A stretch of DNA of 64,000 nucleotides. It comes from Paenibacillus spongiae. Lineage in GTDB: Bacteria; Bacillota; Bacilli; Paenibacillales; Paenibacillaceae. Below are positions 17,732-25,010 of the stretch, one piece after another. Each line of letters opens with the position of its first letter. The stretch's first letter is position 1. Position numbers and translations under genes: made by a program. The stretch spans positions 6,868,501-6,932,500 of the forward strand of contig NZ_CP091430.1 in NCBI RefSeq assembly GCF_024734895.1, read 5' to 3'. The notes below the pieces were generated by a model. The model did no database searches. It was not told where the DNA came from and worked only from the letters and a program-made list of their open reading frames with translations.

Positions 17732-18523
17732 TTATTCATATAGCGTGCTTTTCACAAATTCGCGGGGCGTCAATCCGGTAGCTTTCTTGAACAGCTGCCC
17801 GAAATAGCGATGATCCTGATAGCCGACCATTGCGCTGACTTCATAGATTTTATAGGTCCGTTCCTTCAGAAACCGCTTCGCCTGCCCGATCCGGTATTCC
17901 GTGACGTAATCGACAACCGTGCAGTGCATGTCTTCCTTGAAGAGATGCATCAAGTAAGAGGGGCTGATATGCAGCTGCTCCGCGATGGCCGCAATCGACA
18001 GCTCCTCGGCGTAATGCCCGTGTATGTAAGCCACCGCCTGATCGATCAGCGGGGAAGCGGACTTCGTCTTGCGCATCCGGACAGTCTTCAAGACCGCGAC
18101 GAGATTGGCGTAAACCTTCTCCTTCCCCAGCCGTGCAACCGTCCTCTCCCCCGCGATCCGGCCCACGACGCGCTCCAGCACTTCTTCCAGCTTGTCGTTC
18201 TCGACCGGCTTCAGCAAATATTCCGCCGCGCCGTATCGGATCGCTCCCTTCGCATATTCGAAATCGCCGTAGCCGCTCAGCACGATGAAGCTGACATCCA
18301 GCCTGCTGTCCTTCACCTGCTTCATCATCTCGATGCCGTCTAGGAACGGCATCTTAATATCGGTAATAATGATCTCCGGACGGTGTTTCAGCGCCTCCTC
18401 CAGCCCGGTCTGCCCGTCCTCCGCCTCCCCGACGATCTCGATTCCGAGCCGTTCCCACGCAATCGTCTTCCGCAGTCCCAGCCGCACCAAGTATTCGTCA
18501 TCGACAATCAATGCTTTAATCAC
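17732..18523 (-). CDS. Response regulator, YesN type (REC + AraC HTH)
   Basis: A 263-residue protein from a GTG at 18523, selected because AGGAGG lies seven bases upstream; the open frame extends 25 codons further but without a binding site. The receiver domain (1-120) has the DDE acidic pair, phospho-acceptor D55 in ITDIKMP, and KP in LLKPVEN. The C-terminal AraC-type double helix-turn-helix (about 160-260) includes LSIAAIAEQLHISPSYLMHL. The usual long linker of YesN proteins is short here. It is first gene of the two-component operon and probably controls the importer/dehydratase operon. A cre box precedes it. Confidence 0.92.
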   Translation of the reverse strand: MIKALIVDDEYLVRLGLRKTIAWERLGIEIVGEAEDGQTGLEEALKHRPEIIITDIKMPFLDGIEMMKQVKDSRLDVSFIVLSGYGDFEYAKGAIRYGAAEYLLKPVENDKLEEVLERVVGRIAGERTVARLGKEKVYANLVAVLKTVRMRKTKSASPLIDQAVAYIHGHYAEELSIAAIAEQLHISPSYLMHLFKEDMHCTVVDYVTEYRIGQAKRFLKERTYKIYEVSAMVGYQDHRYFGQLFKKATGLTPREFVKSTLYE

Positions 18524-18541
18524 GATATAGCCTCCTATTCG

Positions 18542-18555
18542 TAAAAACGCTTTCA
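18542..18555 (-). promoter_or_regulatory. Candidate cre box upstream of the response regulator gene
   Basis: The minus strand reads TGAAAGCGTTTTTA, 13 of 14 to the cre consensus, just before the ribosome binding site. CcpA could repress the two-component operon as well as its target. Confidence 0.55.
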
Positions 18556-19198
18556 TGATTGCATATCCTATTCTACCTGCTGCCTTCCATTCCAACAATT
18601 AGGGTCTTCTCCTATTCGATTCTAATCGGCGTTAAAGGTCGGTTAACGCCGGATCGGCTTCGTACGGCTCGTGAGTAAGGGCTGCACGGGAGGCCGGCAT
18701 ATGCCATGAACAAGCAACGAGGCGGGACACCCACCCTGGGTCATGCCTCCCGGCTTGCCGCTTCCAATTCCTCCTATCGGCCCGCTATCCAAAATTTGGA
18801 TCGCATCTTACAATAGAATGAGCCCGGCTGCATGTTACTTTCCGTCACGCCGGATGAATGGCTTCGACTTCGGCAGCCTTTTACAAATGGTAAGCTCCTA
18901 TTCGATCCTAACTATTAACTGGGATTCGGATTGCACGAATATGAACGCCGCATGCCCGCCACGCATGCCTCAGATGGCGAGGAGGGGCCAAGAAGGTGCA
19001 GAAACATGCATAATCGAAGGGAGCGGCTTATAAAGATATAACCTATCAGGTGTATTGAAGCTTATCCTGAATATTAATAACCGTAACCATATAACCCAAC
19101 GAAGTAGTTTCATAGGGGAATTCTGGTTAACCATTATTATTTGATCCGGGAAAATAAGGAACTCGGCAGGTGCCGCAGGGAGGTAAACCTTTCGTCTC
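18556..19198. other. Intergenic region before the PrsW-like gene
   Basis: About 640 bases without a supportable gene. A hairpin CGGCGTTAA/TTAACGCCG lies near 18627-18651. The phrase TCCTATTCGATYCTAA occurs twice, near 18611 and 18897. One reading frame of 96 codons (18743-19033) has no ribosome binding site or recognisable product. Confidence 0.4.
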
Positions 19199-21466
19199 TT
19201 GTTCCGCGGGTCTGATCAGCGAGAGGAGGCGTCCGTCACGAGTACGATCTGGCAGCTTCGCAGCGGAATTCGTGATATGCTGGAGGCGGCATACCGGTTC
19301 ATCCTGGTCCTGATTAAGAAATATCCGTTCATCCGAACGACGTACACGATTTTTTCATGGATTTCGCTGATTGTCTTTATCGTCAGTCTATTCGTTGTCC
19401 CAGACTCCCGTAAGATGCTCGTGCAATATTTATGGTCCTTCTACGTTTTGATTCAGTTCTGGGTGTTATGCCGGAGCAAGACGCTGCCCTGGAAGCCCGT
19501 GGCGCTGTTCGTCCTGTCGGGCGTTCTGTTCGTCGTGCCATTCACCGCGCTGACGATGAATGGCCTGCATGCGATATTCGGCGGGAGGACGAACGACACG
19601 TGGTCGGTTGCCGTCATGACGCCGATCTTCGAGGAGCTGTGGAAGCTGCTCCCGCTCGGGGCGTTCCTTCTCTTCTCCAGACGGGCATCCGCGCTCAGCC
19701 TCGGCGATTACGCGTTGATCGGCGGCGCCACCGGCGTCGGCTTTCAATTGATGGAGGAATTGTCGCGGCGGTGGGTTAATTCCGGGGGCTTCTCGGATAA
19801 GTTCGGCTACAGCTTCACCATCTTCGGCGGCGAGACGATCCATTGGGATTTCTTCTCCCTGTTCCCGGGGCGGTTCGAGGAAAGCATCCTGCCTTCGATG
19901 ATGACCGTCGGCCACCCCGTCATCACCGCCATGATCGCGCTCGCGATCGGAATCGCTCACCGGCTGCGGCCAAAGCTAAGCATGGCGGTCTACCTATTCC
20001 CGATGATCTTTCTCGCCTGGGGAATTCTCGACCATGCCGCCTACAACGGCCAGAACCGGCTGCCGGAGTGGATTCTGACGATTCACGAATGGACGGGAAG
20101 CGGCTACCGGACGCGCTCGGCCTTCCTTCTTATGCTGGCGGCGGCGGTCTCGGCGGATTATTGGGCACTCAATAAAATCCGGCGGAAGCTGCCGTCTTTG
20201 CCGGGCGAGCTGCCGCTCAACCCGTTCTCCGAGCTGTGGAATATGACGGCGGCTCTCTTCCGGGACCGCGGCCGCTTCGTCCATTGGCTCGGCTTCTACC
20301 GGGAACGCCGGGAGCTCGGGTTCATTCTGCTCTACGGCAACAGCGAAGCCGCAGGAAGAGGAGATCCGGTCCGGGAACGGATGCAGGCGTTCTACCGGAT
20401 TGTGGCCGGTCTGGCTCTGCTGCTGCTGACAGCCGGTTTGTTCGCGGGCATGAGTGTCTATGCGGCAGGCGGCCAGGATTCGGCCTGCTTTGCCTGCCTC
20501 TTCGATAGTTTGCAGAATTGGTGGGATCGCCTGGAATGGTATGAACAGGGGGCGATTGTGCTCGGCGCGCTGGCGTTATCGTTACTATTCGTCGGATTCT
20601 GGCCTGCGCTCGGCATTGCGATGACCGTATGGGGCGTCGCCGGCAGCGGCCACGAAATCGCCGGTTATATACGCGATCCCAAGAAGCTGCTGACGCCGGA
20701 GAACGCCGCCGCCGTGCTTGTCGGCATCGCGATCAGCCGGATCCCGTTCGGCCGGGCCTTCGCCTGGGCGGGAAAGAAGGGGGCCGGGTATTGGCGCAAG
20801 CTGCTTGACCGGATCGGCTTCCGCAAGCCCGGGAAACCGGAGGTGCCCGTCCCCGTCAAGCCCAAGCCGGATGTCCCGGGCCCGGACCGGACGCCGGACG
20901 GGCCGGAGAAGCCCGATGATAAACCGAACGAGAAGCCCAATGAGAAGCCGGGCGGAGACAAACCGGATCATGATAAACCGGATGACGACAAGCCGGATGA
21001 AAAACCGGACGGTGACCGCGATGACGGCACAACCGCCTTCGACCGCTCGGATTACCGCGAGGTTGAAATTGTAGACAGCAAGAACAGCCCGATCGGCGAG
21101 TTTGACCAGGTTGATATGGAAAAGAAGATTTTTTACGAGGACAAATCCGCGGAAGGACTGCATCGCGTCAACCCGAAGACCGGACTGCCCGCTCAGACGC
21201 CGCAGGAGTTCGCCGACAAGCAGATTCTCGGCAAGACGCGGACGCGTATTCACAATCTGATGAACAATGCCGCTACGACCCGGCCGAAAGCAACCGGTAC
21301 GCCGGAGGTGCCGACACTGGATGAGATCCGCACCATACGCGATTTCGTCTTCCGGCTGGACGGCGATACCCCGGCGCTTAGAACGGCGGTCGAGAACAGC
21401 ATGAATCAGCTGCGCACAGAATTTCCGGATTACACATTCAATGCTACGTTTGGAGGGAAGCCATAG
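19199..21466 (+). CDS. PrsW-like membrane protease fused to a polymorphic-toxin-type nuclease domain
   Basis: 755 residues from a TTG at 19199. About eight membrane helices lie in residues 35-500. The first part matches PrsW-like intramembrane proteases: E145/E146 with K149 (FEELWK), E186/E187 (LMEELSRRW), H239 (HPVITAM) and D278-H279 near LDHAAYN. A segment like toxin pre-domains (AISRIPFGRAFAWAGKKG) leads to a low-complexity Pro/Lys/Asp linker rich in KPD and KPNE. The last ~135 residues are globular: FDQVD (D636, D639) followed by FYEDK (E647, K649) and QEFADKQI, resembling PD-(D/E)XK-type toxin domains. A small acidic gene follows with no gap. The start is uncertain: the strong GAGAGGAGG at about 19220 has no ATG/GTG/TTG at proper distance. 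Confidence 0.72.
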   Translation: MFRGSDQREEASVTSTIWQLRSGIRDMLEAAYRFILVLIKKYPFIRTTYTIFSWISLIVFIVSLFVVPDSRKMLVQYLWSFYVLIQFWVLCRSKTLPWKPVALFVLSGVLFVVPFTALTMNGLHAIFGGRTNDTWSVAVMTPIFEELWKLLPLGAFLLFSRRASALSLGDYALIGGATGVGFQLMEELSRRWVNSGGFSDKFGYSFTIFGGETIHWDFFSLFPGRFEESILPSMMTVGHPVITAMIALAIGIAHRLRPKLSMAVYLFPMIFLAWGILDHAAYNGQNRLPEWILTIHEWTGSGYRTRSAFLLMLAAAVSADYWALNKIRRKLPSLPGELPLNPFSELWNMTAALFRDRGRFVHWLGFYRERRELGFILLYGNSEAAGRGDPVRERMQAFYRIVAGLALLLLTAGLFAGMSVYAAGGQDSACFACLFDSLQNWWDRLEWYEQGAIVLGALALSLLFVGFWPALGIAMTVWGVAGSGHEIAGYIRDPKKLLTPENAAAVLVGIAISRIPFGRAFAWAGKKGAGYWRKLLDRIGFRKPGKPEVPVPVKPKPDVPGPDRTPDGPEKPDDKPNEKPNEKPGGDKPDHDKPDDDKPDEKPDGDRDDGTTAFDRSDYREVEIVDSKNSPIGEFDQVDMEKKIFYEDKSAEGLHRVNPKTGLPAQTPQEFADKQILGKTRTRIHNLMNNAATTRPKATGTPEVPTLDEIRTIRDFVFRLDGDTPALRTAVENSMNQLRTEFPDYTFNATFGGKP

Positions 21467-21793
21467 ATGTCAGTAAGTGCTTTTATACCCCATCCCGAAA
21501 ATGAGGAAGAGCTCGGCTTCAACGTGCCGGTAGCCTCCGAAGCGTTCTTCAATGCCTACTGGATGCCCGCCGCGGAAGAGCTGAACCTGCAGTGGGTTCC
21601 GATCTTCTCGACCGGCATCGACATCTCGGAGGAGGATCTCCCGGACGTGCTCGGCGAGCTGAACCGTCTGAAGCAGTGGGCCGCCGGCCGCGGCGGCGAG
21701 GAGATGGAGCAGATGCTGAGCCGGATCGATATGCTCATAACCCGGCTGCCCCTAGCCTACGAGCGCGAAGGCGCCGTCGTTTATATTGGGTGA
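21467..21793 (+). CDS. Small acidic protein, probable immunity partner of the upstream toxin
   Basis: A 108-residue cytoplasmic protein with no signal peptide. It is strongly acidic (for example PENEEE and ISEEDLPDV). The ATG follows the upstream TAG directly, with GGAGGGAAGCC inside the previous coding end, so translation should be coupled. Position, size and charge fit an immunity protein binding a nuclease toxin. I do not recognise a named immunity family, so the role is inferred from context. Confidence 0.6.
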   Translation: MSVSAFIPHPENEEELGFNVPVASEAFFNAYWMPAAEELNLQWVPIFSTGIDISEEDLPDVLGELNRLKQWAAGRGGEEMEQMLSRIDMLITRLPLAYEREGAVVYIG

Positions 21794-21860
21794 GTGCTGC
21801 AATTAAGCTGCCTTTTGAGGCTCATATCAATCTAATGGGGTCCAATCGTCGCTCGCCGCG

Positions 21861-21909
21861 CAACGCGGATAAACTAACGGACATTCATTCCGTTAGTTTA
21901 TCCGCGTTG
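21861..21909. repeat. Perfect 21-bp inverted repeat, 7-base loop
   Basis: The arm at 21861-21881, starting CAACGCGGATAAACTAACGG, is exactly complementary to 21889-21909, around the loop CATTCAT. There is no T-tract. It lies after the immunity gene and before dispersed repeat copy A, and shares the phrase AACTAACGGA with 5156-5205. Confidence 0.85.
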
Positions 21910-21984
21910 GATTCTGACGAGTGCTAGCGGACATGAAAGCCCTTATGGGAGCAAAAATGCGGTCCAAACGGCAGGGCTTAATAC

Positions 21985-22075
21985 AATTAGCGGACCTGAT
22001 GTCCTCAAGCCGCTGCAAACCGGTCAAAAATCGGTGAATAGCGAATCCTATGTCCATAACGCTCAGCCGTTCAAC
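21985..22075. repeat. Dispersed intergenic repeat, copy A
   Basis: About 90 bases beginning AATTAGCGGACCTGATGTCC and ending near CCTATGTCCATAACGC. It aligns along its length with 29149-29231; both keep GCGGAC/ACGAATC, CTGATGTCC, a CCGC-GCAAA middle, AATCGG and CTATGTC. Confidence 0.7.
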
Positions 22076-22170
22076 GAACTGCACCTTGCAACTTGCTGCC
22101 GCAGCCTTTGAACCGTGCCTGGGCGGACAGAGGCAATCGACTCGTCCACTTGCGCATCGGCACAAAGCAA

Positions 22171-22212
22171 AAAAGCGTCAGCCCGCCAATATTCTGGCGG
22201 GCCGACGCTTTT
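22171..22212 (-). terminator. Terminator after the GH99-like gene
   Basis: Stem AAAAGCGTC-GCCCGCCA (22171-22188) pairs with TGGCGGGC-GACGCTTTT (22195-22212), with an A-run before and T-run after. It can act on both strands and lies 10 bases after the minus-strand stop codon. Confidence 0.85.
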
Positions 22213-22221
22213 GCCGTTCCG

Positions 22222-23334
22222 TTAATCTTCCGAAAGAAACACTTGTTTGACGGCATTCAGATAACCGTATCCATATAGATCATCCGGCTGCAGGTAGCTG
22301 GTTTCCGTCCATTCGTTCCAGCTGTTGATGACGACGAGCGGATGCCGTTCAGGATGCGAATCGGCATAATCTTTCGCCTTCTGGAACGCTTTCTGCACAT
22401 TCTCCGGCGTGTTGTTCTTCACGATGCCCGGACGGAATCCCTGAAACCTCGGATTGTTGTCCCAGCCGAGGGAGATGTGCGGATAATAGGGAATGTCATA
22501 GGCTTGGTCGATCCGCTCCCATTCCTTGACGACATCCTCCATAATTTCATTGTAATCCCGGTCGATATTGACGAAGTGAACGAATTGATAGTGGGACATA
22601 CTGTCGAACCCAAGAAATTTCACGATCTCGCTGGTCGTGGCGGTCCGCTCCCCGTCGACGCCGCTGAGATTGAAATTTTGCTCGCTCCACATCGTCAACT
22701 GCAGATGAAGCCCCGGCAATCCCGCCTGAACGCAGCGCTCGCGAAACCACTCGAACGCTTCTTTGGTTGCATCCGCGCCGCCCAAGCCCTTCATCAGATT
22801 GGCGAGATCGTAAATCATAAAGACCGGCTTGCCGTCCAGCGTGTAGTAGGACGGATGCTTAAAATACTTCTCGATCAGCCGGTCGGCGATCTTCTCGAAT
22901 TCCGCTCTATCCACCGCAGCGTCCCAAATCATATTTTCTTCGTCATGGGAAATCCGGATATCCCACACATTCATGACGTTGTGATTGGCCCACATGAGGT
23001 AGAATTTCACCCGGTCGTTGTTCTTCGCTTGCAGGTATCCGTTATTCAGGCACTGCTCCAGGAACGGCCGCTTGTCATACCAATACCAATCGTAAATAAA
23101 GACGTTGACGCCATTGTCGGCCGCCGCATTGATTTGCATCTCCATCACATAGGGGTCGGCTTCATTGACATACCCCCACAGCGGCTTGCGCGGCCAATTA
23201 TGCTCGGGAAACTTCTTCACCGCGTTTTTAACGGATTGCCACTCCCCAATTCCTTCCGGCCAGAACATCCTCGTTCTGGGCTCGTCTCCCGTATACGATG
23301 GCCAGATGAATGCAGCTACATCATACTTGCTCAT
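22222..23334 (-). CDS. Glycoside hydrolase family 99-like (WbsX-type) protein
   Basis: A 370-residue cytoplasmic protein with no signal peptide. It has the features of the GH99-like/WbsX group: the N-terminal FIWPSYTGDEPR, FIYDWYWYDKRPFLEQ near residues 78-93, the FYLMWANHN strand, PVFMIYD, and the C-terminal INSWNEWTE near 336-344. True GH99 enzymes are endo-alpha-mannosidases/mannanases. WbsX-like relatives also occur in polysaccharide gene clusters. It begins with GGGAGGGG upstream and is divergent from an AraC regulator. With the beta-mannosidase and mannanase nearby, action on a mannose-containing glycan or fragment is plausible but unproven. Confidence 0.82.
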   Translation of the reverse strand: MSKYDVAAFIWPSYTGDEPRTRMFWPEGIGEWQSVKNAVKKFPEHNWPRKPLWGYVNEADPYVMEMQINAAADNGVNVFIYDWYWYDKRPFLEQCLNNGYLQAKNNDRVKFYLMWANHNVMNVWDIRISHDEENMIWDAAVDRAEFEKIADRLIEKYFKHPSYYTLDGKPVFMIYDLANLMKGLGGADATKEAFEWFRERCVQAGLPGLHLQLTMWSEQNFNLSGVDGERTATTSEIVKFLGFDSMSHYQFVHFVNIDRDYNEIMEDVVKEWERIDQAYDIPYYPHISLGWDNNPRFQGFRPGIVKNNTPENVQKAFQKAKDYADSHPERHPLVVINSWNEWTETSYLQPDDLYGYGYLNAVKQVFLSED

Positions 23335-23367
23335 ACATTTCCCCTCCCTATCAGTCGAGTGATCCGA

Positions 23368-23386
23368 TGCAATAGATTACATTGCA
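23368..23386. promoter_or_regulatory. Candidate AraC operator between divergent genes
   Basis: Inverted repeat TGCAAT-N7-ATTGCA lies just upstream of TATAAT (23401-23406), which has no good -35. This is typical of an activator-dependent promoter for the AraC gene, and the site may also serve the divergent GH99-like gene. Confidence 0.4.
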
Positions 23387-23481
23387 GCTCACCATCATTG
23401 TATAATGGACCTAACTGCAATTTTAACGGGGAAACAGGACATCTATCAGGTTCAGATGACAGATCGACAGGAGATGCAACG

Positions 23482-24417
23482 ATGCCTCCCAAACGAACGA
23501 CGAAGCACTATCCGACGAACGAAGTATTGAAGCAAGACGCCTTTCTGACCATCATGGATGTCTACGAGCATCACTGGCTGCTGGAGCATACGCATGATTT
23601 TCCGGAAATCATCTGCGTGCTGGGCGGCAATGGGACGCAGTATATCAACGGAACCGCCGTCACCGCGAAGGCAGGGGATATCTATCTGATCCCCGTTGGA
23701 ACGACGCATGTCTTTCGTCCGGCTGCGAAGGCCGATTCCGCGGCCTCCCTGCTCGTCAGAAACGTCATCTTTCGGGCGGAGTGGCTGGATGATCTGACCC
23801 GGATCGTGATGGACGAGGAAGTGAAGGAGCTGATCTTCTGGATGCTGGGCAAGCCGGGCTCCGCTGAACAAGGAAGGCCTCCCTGGCTCAAAATCGCCGA
23901 CACGCAAGCCGAATTCCGCCTGCTGTCCGAACGCATGAAATCGCTCGTTCAGCAGAAACCCCCTCTATTCCGGACCCGTCTGACATCGCGAGTGACCGAT
24001 CTGTTGGCCTTGCTGTGCATTGCGGCCGGCAGAGGGATCGGACAGCATTCCGATTGGCCGCCGAAGGAGGAGGCGCACCCGGTTAAAGCGCAAATCCTCG
24101 CAGCCATCCAAGCCATGCCGCTGGCCGTCGTAACCTTGAAAGAGGTCGCGCGAAAGCTCGATCGGAGCGAGCGCCATCTGTCCAGAATGTTTCAACATCA
24201 CTTCGGGACGTCCTTCAAGAGCTATATGCAGGACTGCCGGCTGCAGAAGAGCATGCAACTGCTGGCGGAATCGAAGCTTACCGTGAAAGAAATCAGGAGT
24301 GAGATCGGCCTGGAGGATGCCAATCACTTCTACTGCATGTTTAAACGCGAGACCGGCATGACGCCCGGGCAGTACCGTAATCGGGAACAAGGCAGCTCCG
24401 CTAGCGAAGGAAGATGA
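23482..24417 (+). CDS. AraC-family transcriptional regulator with cupin sensor
   Basis: 311 residues from the ATG at 23482, which has CAGGAGA seven bases upstream; the frame is open for 380 codons upstream only because it is antisense to the GH99-like gene. The N-terminal cupin (about 20-110) has HTHDFPEIICVLGG and GDIYLIPVGTTHVF, a sugar-binding arrangement. The C-terminal double HTH (about 205-300) has LKEVARKLDRSERHLSRMF and the closing FKRETGMTPGQYR. It is divergent from the GH99-like gene and is its likely sugar-responsive activator. Confidence 0.92.
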   Translation: MPPKRTTKHYPTNEVLKQDAFLTIMDVYEHHWLLEHTHDFPEIICVLGGNGTQYINGTAVTAKAGDIYLIPVGTTHVFRPAAKADSAASLLVRNVIFRAEWLDDLTRIVMDEEVKELIFWMLGKPGSAEQGRPPWLKIADTQAEFRLLSERMKSLVQQKPPLFRTRLTSRVTDLLALLCIAAGRGIGQHSDWPPKEEAHPVKAQILAAIQAMPLAVVTLKEVARKLDRSERHLSRMFQHHFGTSFKSYMQDCRLQKSMQLLAESKLTVKEIRSEIGLEDANHFYCMFKRETGMTPGQYRNREQGSSASEGR

Positions 24418-24595
24418 TGAGCAAGAATGGAATGATCCTTATTCCGCTAGCCGTCGCCTTCCCGGCTTTCAGCATTTCAAAGGCATGTCTCCAGTCGAAT
24501 TCTCCGCCACTTACGTGCATCTTTGGTTCAGCATCACTTATGGAAGCCCGGCTATTAGCAAATAATGCATCCATGTAATCGAAGGGAGTATGGAT

Positions 24596-24817
24596 ATGAA
24601 TAACGTTCCAAAGTTTCTTGTGGGCGCCGGGGTCGTGCTGATTATCGTGGGTCTGATCTGGATGTTCGTCGGCCGGTTCATTAATCTGGGCAGGCTGCCT
24701 GGTGATATTGCCGTCGAAAAAGGGAATTTCAAGTTTTACTTCCCGGTTGTCACCTGTATCGTGATCAGCGTCGTTCTGTCGCTCATTGCGTACATCGTTC
24801 GCTTGTTCATGAAGTAG
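24596..24817 (+). CDS. Small membrane protein, DUF2905 family
   Basis: 73 residues with two membrane helices (FLVGAGVVLIIVGLIWMFV and FPVVTCIVISVVLSLIAYIV) separated by the conserved GRLPGDIAVEKGNFKFYFP hairpin, the signature of DUF2905. The ATG at 24596 is preferred, as GGGAG is seven bases upstream. An ATG two codons earlier lies too close. The family is widespread in Firmicutes and its function is unknown. There is no evident operon partner. Confidence 0.88.
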   Translation: MNNVPKFLVGAGVVLIIVGLIWMFVGRFINLGRLPGDIAVEKGNFKFYFPVVTCIVISVVLSLIAYIVRLFMK

Positions 24818-25010
24818 AACCGGCTATCCATCTGTTCACGTCCATCTTCCGGTACACGCCTGTTTCGTTTTCGCCGATGCGATACCATCCTCTCTCTCCG
24901 TGTATCTCACCCTTCTCCGGCCGGTTCATCTGCATTCAGTCGCCCCGTACCGCAATTATCGAGGCCGCCCTAACAACGAACAAGGACGGCCCGAATTGTC
25001 ATTTATTCCT

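Noticed and set aside
18743..19033. 96-codon frame before the PrsW-like gene
   Set aside because: No ribosome binding site and no recognisable product.
22342..23481. N-terminal extension of the AraC gene at 23482
   Set aside because: This part is antisense to the GH99-like gene; a good ribosome binding site places the start at 23482.
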